A stretch of 64,000 bases of DNA from Marasmius tenuissimus. Lineage: Eukaryota; Basidiomycota; Agaricomycetes; Agaricales; Marasmiaceae. Below are positions 23,199 to 33,809 of this stretch, piece after piece. Each line of letters begins with the position of its first letter. The stretch's first letter is position 1. The DNA lies in assembly GCA_029532415.1 (NCBI GenBank), contig JAQOTA010000069.1, forward strand, positions 1,798,001 to 1,862,000, given 5' to 3'. A program made the translations under genes and the position numbers. Under the pieces are notes generated by a model. It searched no databases and was not told where the DNA came from. It saw only the letters and a program-made list of their open reading frames with translations.

Positions 23199-23268
23199 AG
23201 TGAATGGGTTGGAGGATGATTATTGGAATGTGTAGCAAGGCTGAGCTGGATATCTAGGCGAACGCAGG

Positions 23269-23283
23269 AATCTCTCGGAGATT
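23269..23283. promoter_or_regulatory. 15-bp palindrome upstream of CFEM copy E
   Basis: AATCTCTCGGAGATT: both 6-bp arms are perfect, only the centre differs from copy A. It lies 71 bp upstream of the ATG and about 70 bp downstream of the TATA box. Confidence 0.6.
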
Positions 23284-23639
23284 CTGTGAATTAACGAAGG
23301 AGCTTGGAGGGAAGGGTGAAGGGTGATTAAACCGGGGCTCTAGTGTTCGGATTTTATATGCTCGAGATATTCCAGCCTGATGTGCGGCGGATACTTTACA
23401 CCGAATTCTTGTCATCGTCCTATCGTATTTTGTGAAGCCAACCGCAATCTAAAACGATTTTCGAGTTTGCCATCAATCCCTTGATACTTCGTGTGGGTAG
23501 ATTTGAATGTGCCTGTCAACCTGCGGGATGACTGATTAAAAGTTGGCGATTCATAGCCATCATGTTTTAGGTATAGGCGTACTAGGAGATGTGAGGAAAG
23601 GTGTGGGTGTAATCAATGTTCCTTATGGTTGTTAGCGTA

Positions 23640-24030
23640 GTGCCGATTGAAATTGAACGTCGAGTTCAAAGGTAGGTGGGGTATGTTGCAGATCAAGGTC
23701 GACGCCATAGGACCCCGTCCGCTGCCTTGACGATGATGTTTCTTTCCTTTCCCATGACACACAGCATGCTATTGCGAAAGAGACAGTTCTTCGTATTGCC
23801 AAGGCCTTCTGGGTGCGGGCGCGAGTATCATCATCGATGCGAGCCTGTGCAGCAAGCCAGGTCACTGATTTCTGGTAAACGTACTTGGAATGGGCATCGC
23901 ATTACTTACCTGGCACCAATGATAAGGTCCGTACGGCAGCGTGGCTTGTATATAGGACTGCATCCCGGAGCCTTTTATCCGGCTCAGGATTGGATTGAAA
24001 GCTGTTGTTCAGCAGCTAGCTGGATAACAA
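23640..24030 (-). pseudogene. CFEM pseudogene, copy F
   Basis: On the - strand, 23960-24020 resembles exon 2 of copy E (GATAAAAGGCTCCGGGATGC against GATAAGGAGGCTCCAGAATG). The following frame near 23800-23850 reads ARIDDDTRARTQ, which aligns with the ACxxDAxCxCTQ core of the sisters with Cys3, Cys4 and Cys5 all changed to Arg. No signal-peptide exon is found, and the DNA transposon at 24206 interrupts its upstream region. It is not functional as a CFEM protein. Confidence 0.55.
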
Positions 24031-24203
24031 AGAAAAAAATGTGCTCCTATATTCAACTATCGTGATCAGTTGTTCCTAATCCTAGAAATGAAAGCAACTT
24101 GTAGTGATCAAATGGAATACCATCTGGATGGACTTGTCAGAAATCCGAGGGTAAGGATGGAGGGCGATTGGTGAACAAGAACCGTACCTTGGTACTCGGA
24201 TAT
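24031..24203. other. Partial upstream region of CFEM relic F, cut by the transposon
   Basis: The order ...AAATCC-GAGG..., GGATGGAGGG, ...GGTACTCGGATAT follows the leader and promoter of copy E (GGAATCTCTCGGAG, GGAGGGAAGGG, GTGTTCGGATTTTATATG). The transposon starts just at the position of the TATA box. Confidence 0.45.
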
Positions 24204-24239
24204 TAGTTACGGTCAGAGTTGAGTTGACCGCGCGGTCAA
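24204..24239 (+). repeat. Left terminal inverted repeat plus TA
   Basis: 36 bases, identical to the reverse complement of 43751-43786. It contains the palindrome TTGACCGCGCGGTCAA. Just inside, at 24305-24330, lies a 26-bp palindrome with 12-bp arms (TTTGCTCGACTC and its complement). Confidence 0.8.
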
Positions 24240-24416
24240 GTGGCCGATCAAAATTTCGAGCAAAAAGTCGGTCAAGTCTTGATCGACTTTTGATCGCGCC
24301 TTTTTTTGCTCGACTCTGGAGTCGAGCAAACGCTCTTGACCGCGATCAAACAAAGGCGATCAAGCTGAGCTCAGGCCGTTGAGTATTTAATTATTTAATT
24401 AATTTCCTCTATTTTC

Positions 24417-24626
24417 ATGAATAACATAACTTTTCCTAATCAATCTCTCGTGCCTCCGAGCCTCACACCGTCTGTCCTCTGCAAGTATATCTTCCTCATG
24501 ACTGGAACAAAGAGCACCGCAAAGAAAAAACAAAAAACGGCGGCATCCGATGGCAAGGACTTGAAACCAAAACAGAAATCCACAACCAAACGAGGCAAGA
24601 CTGTGATGAGCCGGCATGACGCCTAG
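24417..24626 (+). CDS. Small lysine-rich frame inside the DNA transposon
   Basis: 69 codons from ATG at 24417; the second ATG at 24498 would give MTGTKSTAKKKQKTAASDGK and on, a basic N-terminus-like sequence. The frame runs across the junction into the Copia-A LTR (from 24604), so the true 3' part was displaced by the retroelement. No domain is recognisable. It may be the start of a lost transposon gene or chance. Confidence 0.3.
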   Translation: MNNITFPNQSLVPPSLTPSVLCKYIFLMTGTKSTAKKKQKTAASDGKDLKPKQKSTTKRGKTVMSRHDA

Positions 24627-24924
24627 CGCAGAGAACTACAACATGGCTACACTACTACTTACCAGAGAGGAGTTTAGAGAGATAGAGGCAAGACGTAGAA
24701 GCTCAAGCACACTGTAGATTCAGGTAGAGAACTATGAGCTTATATACATGAAGATACAATAGAGTTTCCATATAGAGATGACAATAGAAATTGTACATAT
24801 GAGCATAGTGAACAATGAAGTATAGAACAATAGCGAATGCATTGTCCCGCATAATACAATGGCGGGAAGTATGAACCGGGACTTCGGATATACCGGGATC
24901 TAATAATAGTCCATGGATTCAACA
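24604..24924 (-). repeat. Copia-A 3' LTR
   Basis: 321 bp. On the element strand it starts TGTTGAATCC and ends GGCTCATCA, the TG..CA ends of LTR elements. Its partner is the split copy at 33822-33861 plus 43038-43300. Confidence 0.8.
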
Positions 24925-24936
24925 CACCCCCTCGCT
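24925..24936 (-). promoter_or_regulatory. Copia-A polypurine tract
   Basis: AGCGAGGGGGTG on the element strand, directly before the 3' LTR; the place where plus-strand DNA synthesis is primed in LTR elements. Confidence 0.6.
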
Positions 24937-24966
24937 AAGTGCAGCTGAAAAGCGCATCTGAGCGAA

Positions 24967-25164
24967 TCAAGTGGACGAATAGAATTCAAGTCCAAGGTGA
25001 TCTCTGAACCATAAGAACTTCTCATGTCCAAGATTCTTCGTAAACATGTCTGCGGGATTATAGACTCCTTCAATAAAGAACAATTCGACTTTGCCATCTT
25101 CAACACATGATCGAATGTAATGATATCGAATATCGATGTGCTTGGTTCGGCGTTCTTGAACCGG
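24967..25164 (-). pseudogene. Copia-A RNase H C-terminus, separated from pol
   Basis: Reads PVQERRTKHIDIRYHYIRS and then NPADMFTKNLGHEKF, the end of a copia RNase H domain. It continues exactly the frame that ends at SNPV near 27876, so the 2.7-kb insertion split one open frame between two codons of the same site. Confidence 0.8.
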
Positions 25165-27870
25165 TGTAAAGCGCCACTTGCGGTGTATAATAAAATCTAA
25201 CTTGTAGGTCAAATCCTCCCAACACTCAAGAGTGTAGCTGAAGGGTGCAGGAATCGGGGATCGGCGTTGATCGTAGGTTCCGCTCTTAGCCAGACTGCAA
25301 TAGTAGGCCAAAGGAAATCTGACTCAAGAAACTATCCAACTAAGGTAGCTTCGCCTCTGAAACCAGTTTGGAGGTCAAAAGTGGGGTTCGGAAGAGAGGT
25401 TTATAGGTTGTTTCGGGGAGTGTAGAGTTTGTTTGGTGCTTCGGAAGTGCGTTCTTAGGCTTGAACTAGCTTCAGAACCACTCGAACAGCGAGGGGCAAC
25501 AAGACAATCAAATCAAACAATGGCAATAAGACTCCAATCAAGTCTGTCAATGACTGAAGACCAACTGTCAATGGCGAACAATATCCTCAGCCCAATTAGC
25601 TTCGGAAGTTCAACAAATAGCTCAGCCAGTCAAGTCGGCGTTGCAGACAAACAATGCAAAGTCAAGGTCAAGCAAGTGTTCAATGGATTTTCTAGGTTTG
25701 GGCAAACAAAGTTCTATTCTGTTCTAATGTCTCTCCAGAAGCGCTCCCGAGTCAACTAACTACCCAACAAGTGGAATAGCTTCGTATCCTCTGAATACTT
25801 AATTGTACGGATTGCTTGGGGATTCTTGATGAAAACCCCACTGCTTATATACCCTAGGAGGCTCTAATTCTACCGAATTGTACAAATATCGAATAAACCA
25901 TGCCGCGGAGGCATAAACTACCTACTTTGGAATATACTGGGAGAGTTTTGTGTTTAATCTACGCTTTTGAACCCCAAAGTCAAAACCAATAATTTGCTTC
26001 GGAAGTATCATCAGCCTCGAACATTCTCTAACATTCTTTTCTTCCGGGTCTCTCCTATCGATGGTTCCGTTCTGCCTATCTGCCTCCGCAGCATTGATTC
26101 TCCGGTTCCAGACTCTTCAATCGTCATAGGTCATCCTGTTCTGTCTGCCTCCGAAGCATCTACTCCCTTCGTCTGAAGCAAAGTACTGCCTCCGAAGTGC
26201 TACTAGATGCCTATATTCATTGAGTTACCCAGCCGTCCATAGCCAGGTCGATGTCCTTTCCGTAGCTCGGATAATTCTGACGTCCTGCCATCCATATGGC
26301 CGCCCCACTATATCCAATCTTGGTACCTTGGATACCGGGTAATAGTTCAATGGTTCAGCCAGAACTCCTACTCGATTCTTCGGTACTCCATTCCTTTCTT
26401 TCTTAGTCCCTTTCCTTCCAATGTAGTTGAGCCCTGAGTTTGCTACCAGCACCACCTATGCCCTTAGTACAGTCAATATCTCCATGTACGATTACAAGGG
26501 AGGTACGTCGACAGTGCAACCCCTTCGATCACTTTTCGATCATTGTTTAGCGCCCAGTGCCTGGTTCGGATCCACACCTCCGAAGCGCTAATTTCCTAGT
26601 TTCCGAAGTAAAATTTCCACTTCAGCGGCAAGTCCAGAGGTCAGTATAAGCAAATACTAGGTTGTCCCAATTCCTTGCTCACTTTCCCCCTGAGCGCACT
26701 ATGGCACGCTTGCATAACATTGAAGATCACTTCCGCAACTTGCTTTATAGTAAGTCTTTCTATTTTCTAGATTCCGAGGCAGCCTTCTGACTTCCTCTAC
26801 AGAGTTGTATAAACTCTGGTGGTATCCGGAAGACTACTCTAATAAGATCAAGGAGCGCCGCATCATCCTACCCATTCCACTCAACGCAGAACGAGAGGCT
26901 ATCCTCGGAATCATCTTCCAGCAGTTCTTCCTCAGTCGCCACAGATCCATCTACTGGGGCTACGTGATTCGTTATGACATGATCCAGGACGAAATCTATC
27001 TCTGCGAGGATACCTTTGACCACTTCATTCCTCATGACGCCAGGTCTGTCATCGACACGGTCGCCGAGTCCATTGCTCAAGTTGGTTTCCTCAACTTCAA
27101 AACCGCTCGTACTCCTGGAGCCGTCAACGCTTGGATCAACGCCGTCGTCAGCTGTGCTGAGTGCCCAGCCCCTCCGAAGCTTGACTATACCAAGCTCGCG
27201 TTCTTCAAGTACTCCCCTGTCATGGGTCGTTGGCTTTCTCAATCCTTTTCTTTCTATAATCCTATCTTATGCAATCCATTCTATACTGATTATCTAGATC
27301 ATGAAACCTTCATTGATTCTTATTATCCTGAAGATTCCGACGTAGATAATTACTTCGGTTGGGATGAGGTAGCTCTAGCCAATATGGATGACTAGTGTAA
27401 CCTGTAGTATACCTAGTATACTTGAATCAATCATGCCTCCAAAGCGAGGTCTCGACCTTATACCAAGCTTCTGAGGCTCAACTTAGTCTCGCTTTCCAAC
27501 CATCCATGCTTCTGCGGTGATCTCCTCTGTCTATCCCTACTAGTACGGGTCTTTGTCAAGTCTGATTCTGTTATTCTAATCCTTAGTACGATGCCTCTGA
27601 GCCACTGGAGATATTCCCTTGTTATGACTACAGGTCCTAGTCGTGCCTCCGAAGTGATACTTTCTTCAGTTATACAACTCCTACAGTTTTCAGAGATGAG
27701 GAGAGACGCCTCCGAGGCGCTATTCTCTCCTTATGCTAGGAACTGAGCCTTTTACTAGCCGCTCGGGACTTGCTCTAGTACTTGTATTACCTAGTCATTT
27801 CTTATCTGTTTTATGCTAAAATTGCACAAAAACGAGGCTCCAAAGCTGCTTTTTAATAGCAGGCGCTACA
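25165..27870. mobile_element. 2.7-kb mobile element with CCGG target duplication and a cargo gene; Ginger-like ends
   Basis: It interrupts the Copia-A RNase H frame. CCGG stands on both sides (25161-25164 and 27871-27874); an adjoining A makes ACCGG also possible. The ends are TGTAAAGCGCC on the left and, reversed, TGTAGCGCC on the right: short imperfect inverted repeats with TG..CA borders. TGT ends with CCGG- or CCGT-specific 4-bp duplications are described for Ginger1 DNA transposons, but those have longer inverted repeats and an integrase-like transposase, neither seen here. It holds one spliced gene on the + strand and many GCCTCCGAAG-like motifs. A solo LTR of an unknown large element is the main alternative. 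Confidence 0.65.
26701..27395 (+). CDS. Orphan cargo protein of the 2.7-kb element
   Basis: Two exons, 26701-26749 and 26803-27395, with a GTAAGT..CTACAG intron of 53 bp, give 213 residues. The start is the ATG at 26701, about 55 bp downstream of TATAAG near 26651. The N-terminus is aromatic and basic (KLYKLWWYPEDYSNKIKERR), the middle has a CAEC pair, and the end is acidic (YYPEDSDVDNYF, then EVALANMDD). I recognise no domain and no transposase or integrase signature (no DDE pattern). Codon-like bias and the clean intron support a real gene. As the only clear gene of the element it may be a captured host gene or an element-specific factor. Confidence 0.65.
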
Positions 27871-29660
27871 CCGGATTAGATGCAATGAAGATAGAGCCTT
27901 GATTGTCACCGCAGATTGGAATAGGACCCAAGTCAATTCCAAGTTCAGAGAGTAGCGATCTTATCCAGGAAGCTTGACGACTGCAATCCGACAGTGCCAT
28001 ATACTCAGCTTCAGTGGAAGAAAGAGCTACAGTCTTCTGGGCGTGTGATTGCCACGAGAAGATGCCGCCTGCTAACTTGAAGAAGTAGCCAGTGATCGAG
28101 TGGCGTTTGATGGGATCGGCAGCCCAATCCGAGTCTGTGAATGCAAGAAGACCTCCATCAGAATCACCATCGTAGACAAGTGAATAATCTGATGTGCCAG
28201 CAAGATAGCAGCAGATATACAGAGCTTTATCAAGGTGTTCCTTTGATGGATTAGAAGAGAACTGGGAAAGCTTCGTAACTGCATAGGCAATATCTGGACG
28301 TGTGCCCAGCATAATGTACAGAAGCGACCCAATCACAGACTGGAATCTGGAGTGAATAGCAGGATTGACTGGACCATCGTTGGGAGTTGGCACATAGCCA
28401 GCAGGTAAGGGCGTAGGAGCACCTTTTGCATTTTGCATCCCAAAACGTTCAAGGACTTTCTTCAGATAATCCTTCTGGTCAATCATTATTTTATTGCCTT
28501 CGCGACGAATGCTCATGCAAAGAAATTCGCTAGCATCACCCATATCACGGCATTCCCATCGAGCCATGAACTCGGCTTTCTTCTTGTCAACAAAAGCTTT
28601 GTTAGGACCCATGAAGAGTGCATCGTCAATGTAGATGATCGCATACACAACTTCACCACTCTTCAGATCTTTAGAGATGAAGAGTCCAGCATCAGAAGTC
28701 AGGTGTTTGAAGCCTAGTACTTCCATGAACGAGCTGAGGGTTCGCCACCATTCAAGGGCAGCTTGCTTTAGTCCATATAATGCACGACACAGGCGTAGTA
28801 CCTTACGTTCCTGGCCCTTGACTTTGAAGCCTTCAGGTTGTTCCATGTAGATCTCCTCAACAAGATCGCCATAAAGGAAGGTGTTCTTAACATCTACAGA
28901 GGTGATGTACCAGTTTTTGAGAGCTGCAAGAGCAAGCATCATACAAACAGTCTCATAACGAACAACTGGTGAGAAGATCTCATCAAAGTCTACACCTTCG
29001 ACCTGAGAGAAACCTTTGGCAACAAGTCTCGCTTTCTTGCGACCATTCGACTTAACGTCGAAGACCCATCTATTTCTGATGGCTTTGCGACCTTTAGGCA
29101 AGTCACAGAGTTTGAAGACCTTGCGCTTACAAAGTGCCTCAAGTTCTTCGTGGCAAGTGTTCTTCCATTCCTTCTGTTGCTCAACAGGCAGCTTTAGAAT
29201 ATTGCAGAGCGTCCACTCTCTGATGTTAGAGAAATCAGGAGTATCGGACGTTGGAAGCGAATTGTGAACTGGAACAGCATTGTTCAACAGGTAAATCACG
29301 AATTCTACTCCCCCTTCTTGGGTTAGTCTTTTGACTATGCTTTCTTCCTCATGCGACTCAGTGCTTCCACTGGGTTCTGGAGCAGGCAGAGGCGGAAGTG
29401 GACCAGGAATCCCCTTTTTACCACCTGTGCCTTTCCTAGATCGCAAAGAGCTAGGACGATCAACTGGATGTGTAGGCTCTTTATCTCCAGTGACGTTTCT
29501 CCAAGTATTTTTATTCTCTAAGTCGCGAATAATATCTGAGGGTTTATTTGGGTTCTGCTTTTCCCCAAATATATTACCAGGTTGCGTTGTACCCTTCTGC
29601 TGCCTCAAAGACCAGCGTGGACCATCCGCTGCTGGTGCAGGCGGAGGAACAGCAGGTTCG
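27866..29660 (-). pseudogene. Copia-A reverse transcriptase and RNase H (truncated pol)
   Basis: A long open frame that begins inside the solo LTR and reads copia pol from GEPAVPPP on. It has RWVFDVKSNGRKKARLVAKG and SPVVRYETV, the catalytic YIDDALFMG, then the RNase H parts AFTDSDWA, SSTEAEYMALSD and DNQGSIFIASNPV, where the 2.7-kb element cuts it. The usual DVKTAFLYG is DVKNTFLYG. The frame is open for about 600 codons, so this portion was under selection until recently, but 5' linkage to gag-protease is lost. Confidence 0.8.
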
Positions 29661-29669
29661 CCTGGAGGC

Positions 29670-30186
29670 TGATGAGCCAGCATAGTTAAAGTGCACAGTG
29701 GGTATAACGAAGTAAACCTCACATGGGTAATACACAGAGTGTTCTTGTAGTCTTGAGATGCTTGTGAAGAGGTGATAATCGAGTAGATTGTCCTAAGGCT
29801 TAAGGCCTTTTGTCCAGTCTTTTATACATAAGTTTCTGGTACATGTAATGAGTATTACACTAACTGAAACTACTACTAGAAGTAGGTATTCAGCCCTAAA
29901 GGCGTAAAAGACATTAGTACTGTGTAAGTACTTCTACCATGAATGGTAGTATGCTTGGTGAGCATTGTCGTGTTTGCCTCATGTATTAAAGGCTCTACTT
30001 ATGCTATTGGATAGCGACTGTCTATAGTGTCATATATGATGAAACTAGATGTACGTAGTAAGATACGTAGACAGAAACGTAGTACTTGCATGAGGACACA
30101 AGTGTTCTAGAGGTGTAGCTCTATAAATAGTGTGACACGTAAACAACATGTCAACAGTGTATCACATGATATCCATCAGTTCAACA
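29670..30186 (-). repeat. Solo LTR of the Copia-B family
   Basis: 517 bp, same sequence family as the Copia-B LTRs, TG..CA ends, flanked by the 5-bp target duplication GAGGC (29665-29669 and 30187-30191). It sits in Copia-A pol between integrase and reverse transcriptase. It has about a dozen differences from the Copia-B LTRs, so it is an older insertion whose internal part was lost by LTR-LTR recombination. Confidence 0.85.
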
Positions 30187-30191
30187 GAGGC

Positions 30192-31417
30192 GTCGGAGGA
30201 CCAGATTGAGGGAGTGGCACATCCCCTGGCGCAGGGCCACCTGCAGGTTCATCAACCTGAGGTTCTGATCTCTTAGAAGGTTCGGAGCGACGTCTGAGAT
30301 CTGGTAATGGAGCATCAAAACCATCATCAGAGTCTTCATCTTCCAAAGGAATGTTGGGATTTTCACCAAAGTAAATGGTTCACCACCGACAGGTGTGAAG
30401 CCACGAGTTTTGGCATCAGGACACTTATTATACAGCATCTCATTGAACAGTGCAGTGCTACCTTGTGAATACGGAATTATTACTTCGCATGAACAGGAAG
30501 CCTTTCATCCCTTCTTGGTAGCCAATGAAGGTCATTAACTCACTGCGAGGAGCGAGCTTATTCTTCCTACAATCTTCGGGAATGAAGACGTAGGCTGCAC
30601 AACCCATAACTTGGAGATGTGAAACATCAGGTGCTTCGCCGTAAAGCATTTCGAACGGAGTTCGCCAGCTCAAACGTTGCACAGGAGTGCGATTGTAGAG
30701 GTGGACGGCATGCACATGGCAGAATTCCCACCAGGACTGAGGCATGCAAGCTTCAAAGCGAAGAGCTTCAGACTTCTCATGAATAGTCCTGTTGAATCAT
30801 TCAGCACAACTGTTTTGTTGTGGTGTATATGGTATGCTTTGATTCCTTTGGATCCCATACTCTTTCAGTACTGCATCGAACTTATCTCCTTTGTATTCTC
30901 CCCCTTCATTGGACATCCAGGTCTTGACAACAGCATTAAACTGCGTCTTGACCATAGTAAGGAAGTCCCTCAAAGCGGGTACTGCCTCGTCTTTCGTCTT
31001 GAGCTTAGAGGTCCAAACGTAGGATGTGCAGTCATCGAGGAAAGAGATGTAGTACTTGTACCGGTGATATGATTCTGCCGGGTACGACTTCAGATCCGAA
31101 TGTATGCGTTCAAACGGTTTAGAAGCTCTAGTAGTAGAGTTGGGGAACGATTTCTCATGCATCTTGCCTTCAGCGCAACCACAACACAGAGGTGTCTTTT
31201 TAGTAGGCATCTTTAGGTCAAGTGGGAAACCTTGCGTATGTTTCCGAGCTTTATTCAGGGCTTTATCCGATGGATGCCCAAAGCGTCTGTGCTCAATGTC
31301 GTAGTCGACTTTGTAAACGACCAACTTGGCCATTAAAACCTCAGCAGATGCTTTCCACGAGTGTACCCAATAAATGGTTTGACCAGGCATATGAGGGTAG
31401 GAAACAAGCGACTGTTG
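30192..31417 (-). pseudogene. Copia-A integrase, frameshifted
   Basis: Fragments in changing frames. HRRFGHPSDKALNKA and CC-GCAEGKMHEKSFP form the integrase zinc-binding part; HSDLKSY has the first catalytic Asp. The second Asp site reads SNEGGEY where SDNGGEY is usual, and TPQQNSCAE is followed by a stop where the catalytic Glu region goes on. Later pieces (WWEFCHVHAVHLYNRTPV, LAPRSELMTFIGYQEG) are in another frame. At least three frame changes; not functional. Confidence 0.75.
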
Positions 31418-33523
31418 TCACTGTGATGAGTAGAAGGCTAACTTCTTTGCGTTTCCATGAATTGATAGACCATCTTGAAGGAACTCTCCCATAGATAGCA
31501 AGCGTATATCCAATTGCGGTATGTAATAGACAGGATAGAGATGCGAAACGCGCTCAGTAAGTTTCCCGTCATGTCCTTCAACATTATGCTTAATGAAGAC
31601 AGTGCCTTTACCCTTGATCTGTACAGGGTTGCCCTTATTCGCAGTATTTACGATAGGACCATCAAGCAATTCATATTCAGCGAAATCATTCAAATCATTC
31701 ATGAAATGAGAGGAGGCACCAGAATCAAGGAGCCAACCCTGTGCGTTGTTCACACTTTTCTTTCCCTTGCACTGAGTACAACCCACGAAGTGGGTGGAGA
31801 TAGCATTGCAATATGATACAAGTGATGCCAGATCACTACGACTACGACGCGAACTACTGATACCAACTAGTTGTGAGCATCGCTGTAAGGTTGCATCAGA
31901 TTGGGAAAGCAGGTCAAGATAAGGAACTTGCCTGTCATCGTGGAATGATCCAAGAGAGACATCATCCGGGATGTCCTCTACTCCTGCAGCTTCGGCAATG
32001 TCATTGTCAACATCATTACCGAATAGAGAAGTCATATCGTCCATACCATTGTCAGATCCCCAGTCCATCTCTACATCTTCATCAGGATCAACGCTGCGAG
32101 AGTGTTTAGAAGGAGTAGGAGAAGGACATCTGGTTCCTTCATCTTCCGAATCGTCCTCCAGAACTCGCCTGGACGAGGAACCAGGCTTCGAGATACAATC
32201 CTGGAGCAAACGATTGGCGGCGGACATGACGATCTGTTCGAACGGTTTGAGATGCCACGCCGTCTTAGGGACACCAAGTCTGTCAGCAAGTGAATGTGCT
32301 TCACGTACATTATCAAATACTGACTCGGATGGCTTGAAGCCGGTGAAAGACTGCATGGCAGCTGGATTCTTCTTGACAGCAGGAGTGACGGTGCTGTCAC
32401 AAGACTTGTCCCAGTGACCAGTGAAGTGTGCTGGGGGCGGAGATCCTCTAGCACGGCTAGGAGGGGTACTGGCGATCTCGGCGCGCAAGGAGTTGTTGAC
32501 TGCGTTCAACGCAATACGTTCCCTGCAGTCAGTGATCGAGGAGTAAGGACGGACAGGAGGAGGGGAAGCGACAACGGATGCGTAGGACGCAAGATGGGAG
32601 TGACCGTGAGACCGATTGTTACCGCTGTTACCGCCGGCATTGCCGGGACCCTGGTGCTGGTTGATACCACCGCGGGTACCATGCTGCTGCTTCTTCTTCT
32701 TACCCTTGTTCTGGTTCAAAGAGGGGCGTTGCTGCTGCTGCTGTGGTGGGCAAGTGTTGGTCTGCTGCTGGTACCCACGCTGCTGACGTTGCTGCTGACC
32801 AAACGATGGTTCACGATTACCAGCACGCTTCACTGCAGAGAGGCAGTTGGCGAGCTGCGGGTTCTGGCGTTCGTACTTGACCATGATAGCGTCATGGACT
32901 TTCGAAACGGTGATGCAGTCTTCATCCTTGGGATCCCTGACGTAGTCATGAAGGGATTTGGATGAGGCGGCGTCCCATTCGGGAGGAATAGCGGCGATGA
33001 GCAAGAGGGATTTGATCAACTCGGGGAGAACCACTCCTACCTCGGAGAGTCGCTCGATGTAGGACTTGAACTTGGTGATGCCGGCTTGGGGATGAGAGGT
33101 GGTGAGTCTGAAAGAGACGAGTTTAACAAAGTCGCCATAGATGGCAGACAAAGTGGGCTCGCCGTAGGTGAGGTTCAGCTGTTCCCAAGCTTTCTCGGCG
33201 TTCATGTCCTTGATCGGATCGAAGACCTCCTTGGTGGTGGTGATCTCGATGATTCCCATGAGCTGGAGATCTTCCTTGTCCCAAGCAAGACTTTCCTTGA
33301 CCCAGGCAGCGTGCTCCTCAGGAGGAACAGTGGCACAAGTGACAGGAGTAACCCCTGCGGGGCTAGTCACAGTGCTGAGGGGCATGGAGGGACATGGTTC
33401 CGTGCCAGTAAGATGACCGTAAAGACCTTGGGTCTTGCATACAGCTTCCATCTCACTGTAGTAGGTCTGTTTGAAGTTGGTGCCGTTGAAGCGACCAGAG
33501 AAGTATTTCTTAACATCGAACAT
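31418..33523 (-). CDS. Copia-A Gag-protease frame
   Basis: An open frame; I take the ATG at 33523 (MFDVKKYFSGRFNGTNF) as start because a copia Gag usually begins just before this region, although the frame is open to 33592. The Gag part is followed by a Gln-rich stretch, a Lys-rich stretch (KGKKKKQQHG) and acidic Ser-rich linkers, with no clear CCHC knuckle. The aspartic protease motif WLLDSGASSH lies near residue 600. The frame ends soon after the protease at 31418, just before the broken integrase. In a live element this would continue into pol. Confidence 0.75.
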   Translation of the reverse strand: MFDVKKYFSGRFNGTNFKQTYYSEMEAVCKTQGLYGHLTGTEPCPSMPLSTVTSPAGVTPVTCATVPPEEHAAWVKESLAWDKEDLQLMGIIEITTTKEVFDPIKDMNAEKAWEQLNLTYGEPTLSAIYGDFVKLVSFRLTTSHPQAGITKFKSYIERLSEVGVVLPELIKSLLLIAAIPPEWDAASSKSLHDYVRDPKDEDCITVSKVHDAIMVKYERQNPQLANCLSAVKRAGNREPSFGQQQRQQRGYQQQTNTCPPQQQQQRPSLNQNKGKKKKQQHGTRGGINQHQGPGNAGGNSGNNRSHGHSHLASYASVVASPPPVRPYSSITDCRERIALNAVNNSLRAEIASTPPSRARGSPPPAHFTGHWDKSCDSTVTPAVKKNPAAMQSFTGFKPSESVFDNVREAHSLADRLGVPKTAWHLKPFEQIVMSAANRLLQDCISKPGSSSRRVLEDDSEDEGTRCPSPTPSKHSRSVDPDEDVEMDWGSDNGMDDMTSLFGNDVDNDIAEAAGVEDIPDDVSLGSFHDDRQVPYLDLLSQSDATLQRCSQLVGISSSRRSRSDLASLVSYCNAISTHFVGCTQCKGKKSVNNAQGWLLDSGASSHFMNDLNDFAEYELLDGPIVNTANKGNPVQIKGKGTVFIKHNVEGHDGKLTERVSHLYPVYYIPQLDIRLLSMGEFLQDGLSIHGNAKKLAFYSSQ

Positions 33524-33740
33524 GGTAGTCAGAGGTTTAGAGTTTGGTGTTGGATCTAGAAAAGACAGCATCAGCATGCATCTAATCAACACAGGGAGCA
33601 GCCATCAAGGCGCTATGCTTAACAAGGAGCATTGAATCCTTAAGATCCGATGTCGTCAAAGGACGTACATCAATGCCATAGATCGGGCACTCAATTAAGA
33701 GGTCGATGGCAACATGCAGGTCTAGCCTAGCTAGCCGATG

Positions 33741-33794
33741 ACAGCGGCCTAGGGGCGCTCGTTGCTAACAGCAGCCTAGGGGCGCTCGTTATTG
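33741..33794. repeat. 27-bp direct repeat in the Copia-A leader
   Basis: Two tandem copies starting ACAGCGGCCTAGGGGCGCTC and ACAGCAGCCTAGGGGCGCTC, between the primer-binding site and gag. Confidence 0.7.
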
Positions 33795-33809
33795 TAGTCA
33801 GGCTAACCA

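Noticed and set aside
32660..32830. CAG/CTG-rich tract as a microsatellite or separate gene on the + strand
   Set aside because: It is the Gln-rich coding stretch of Copia-A Gag read on the wrong strand.
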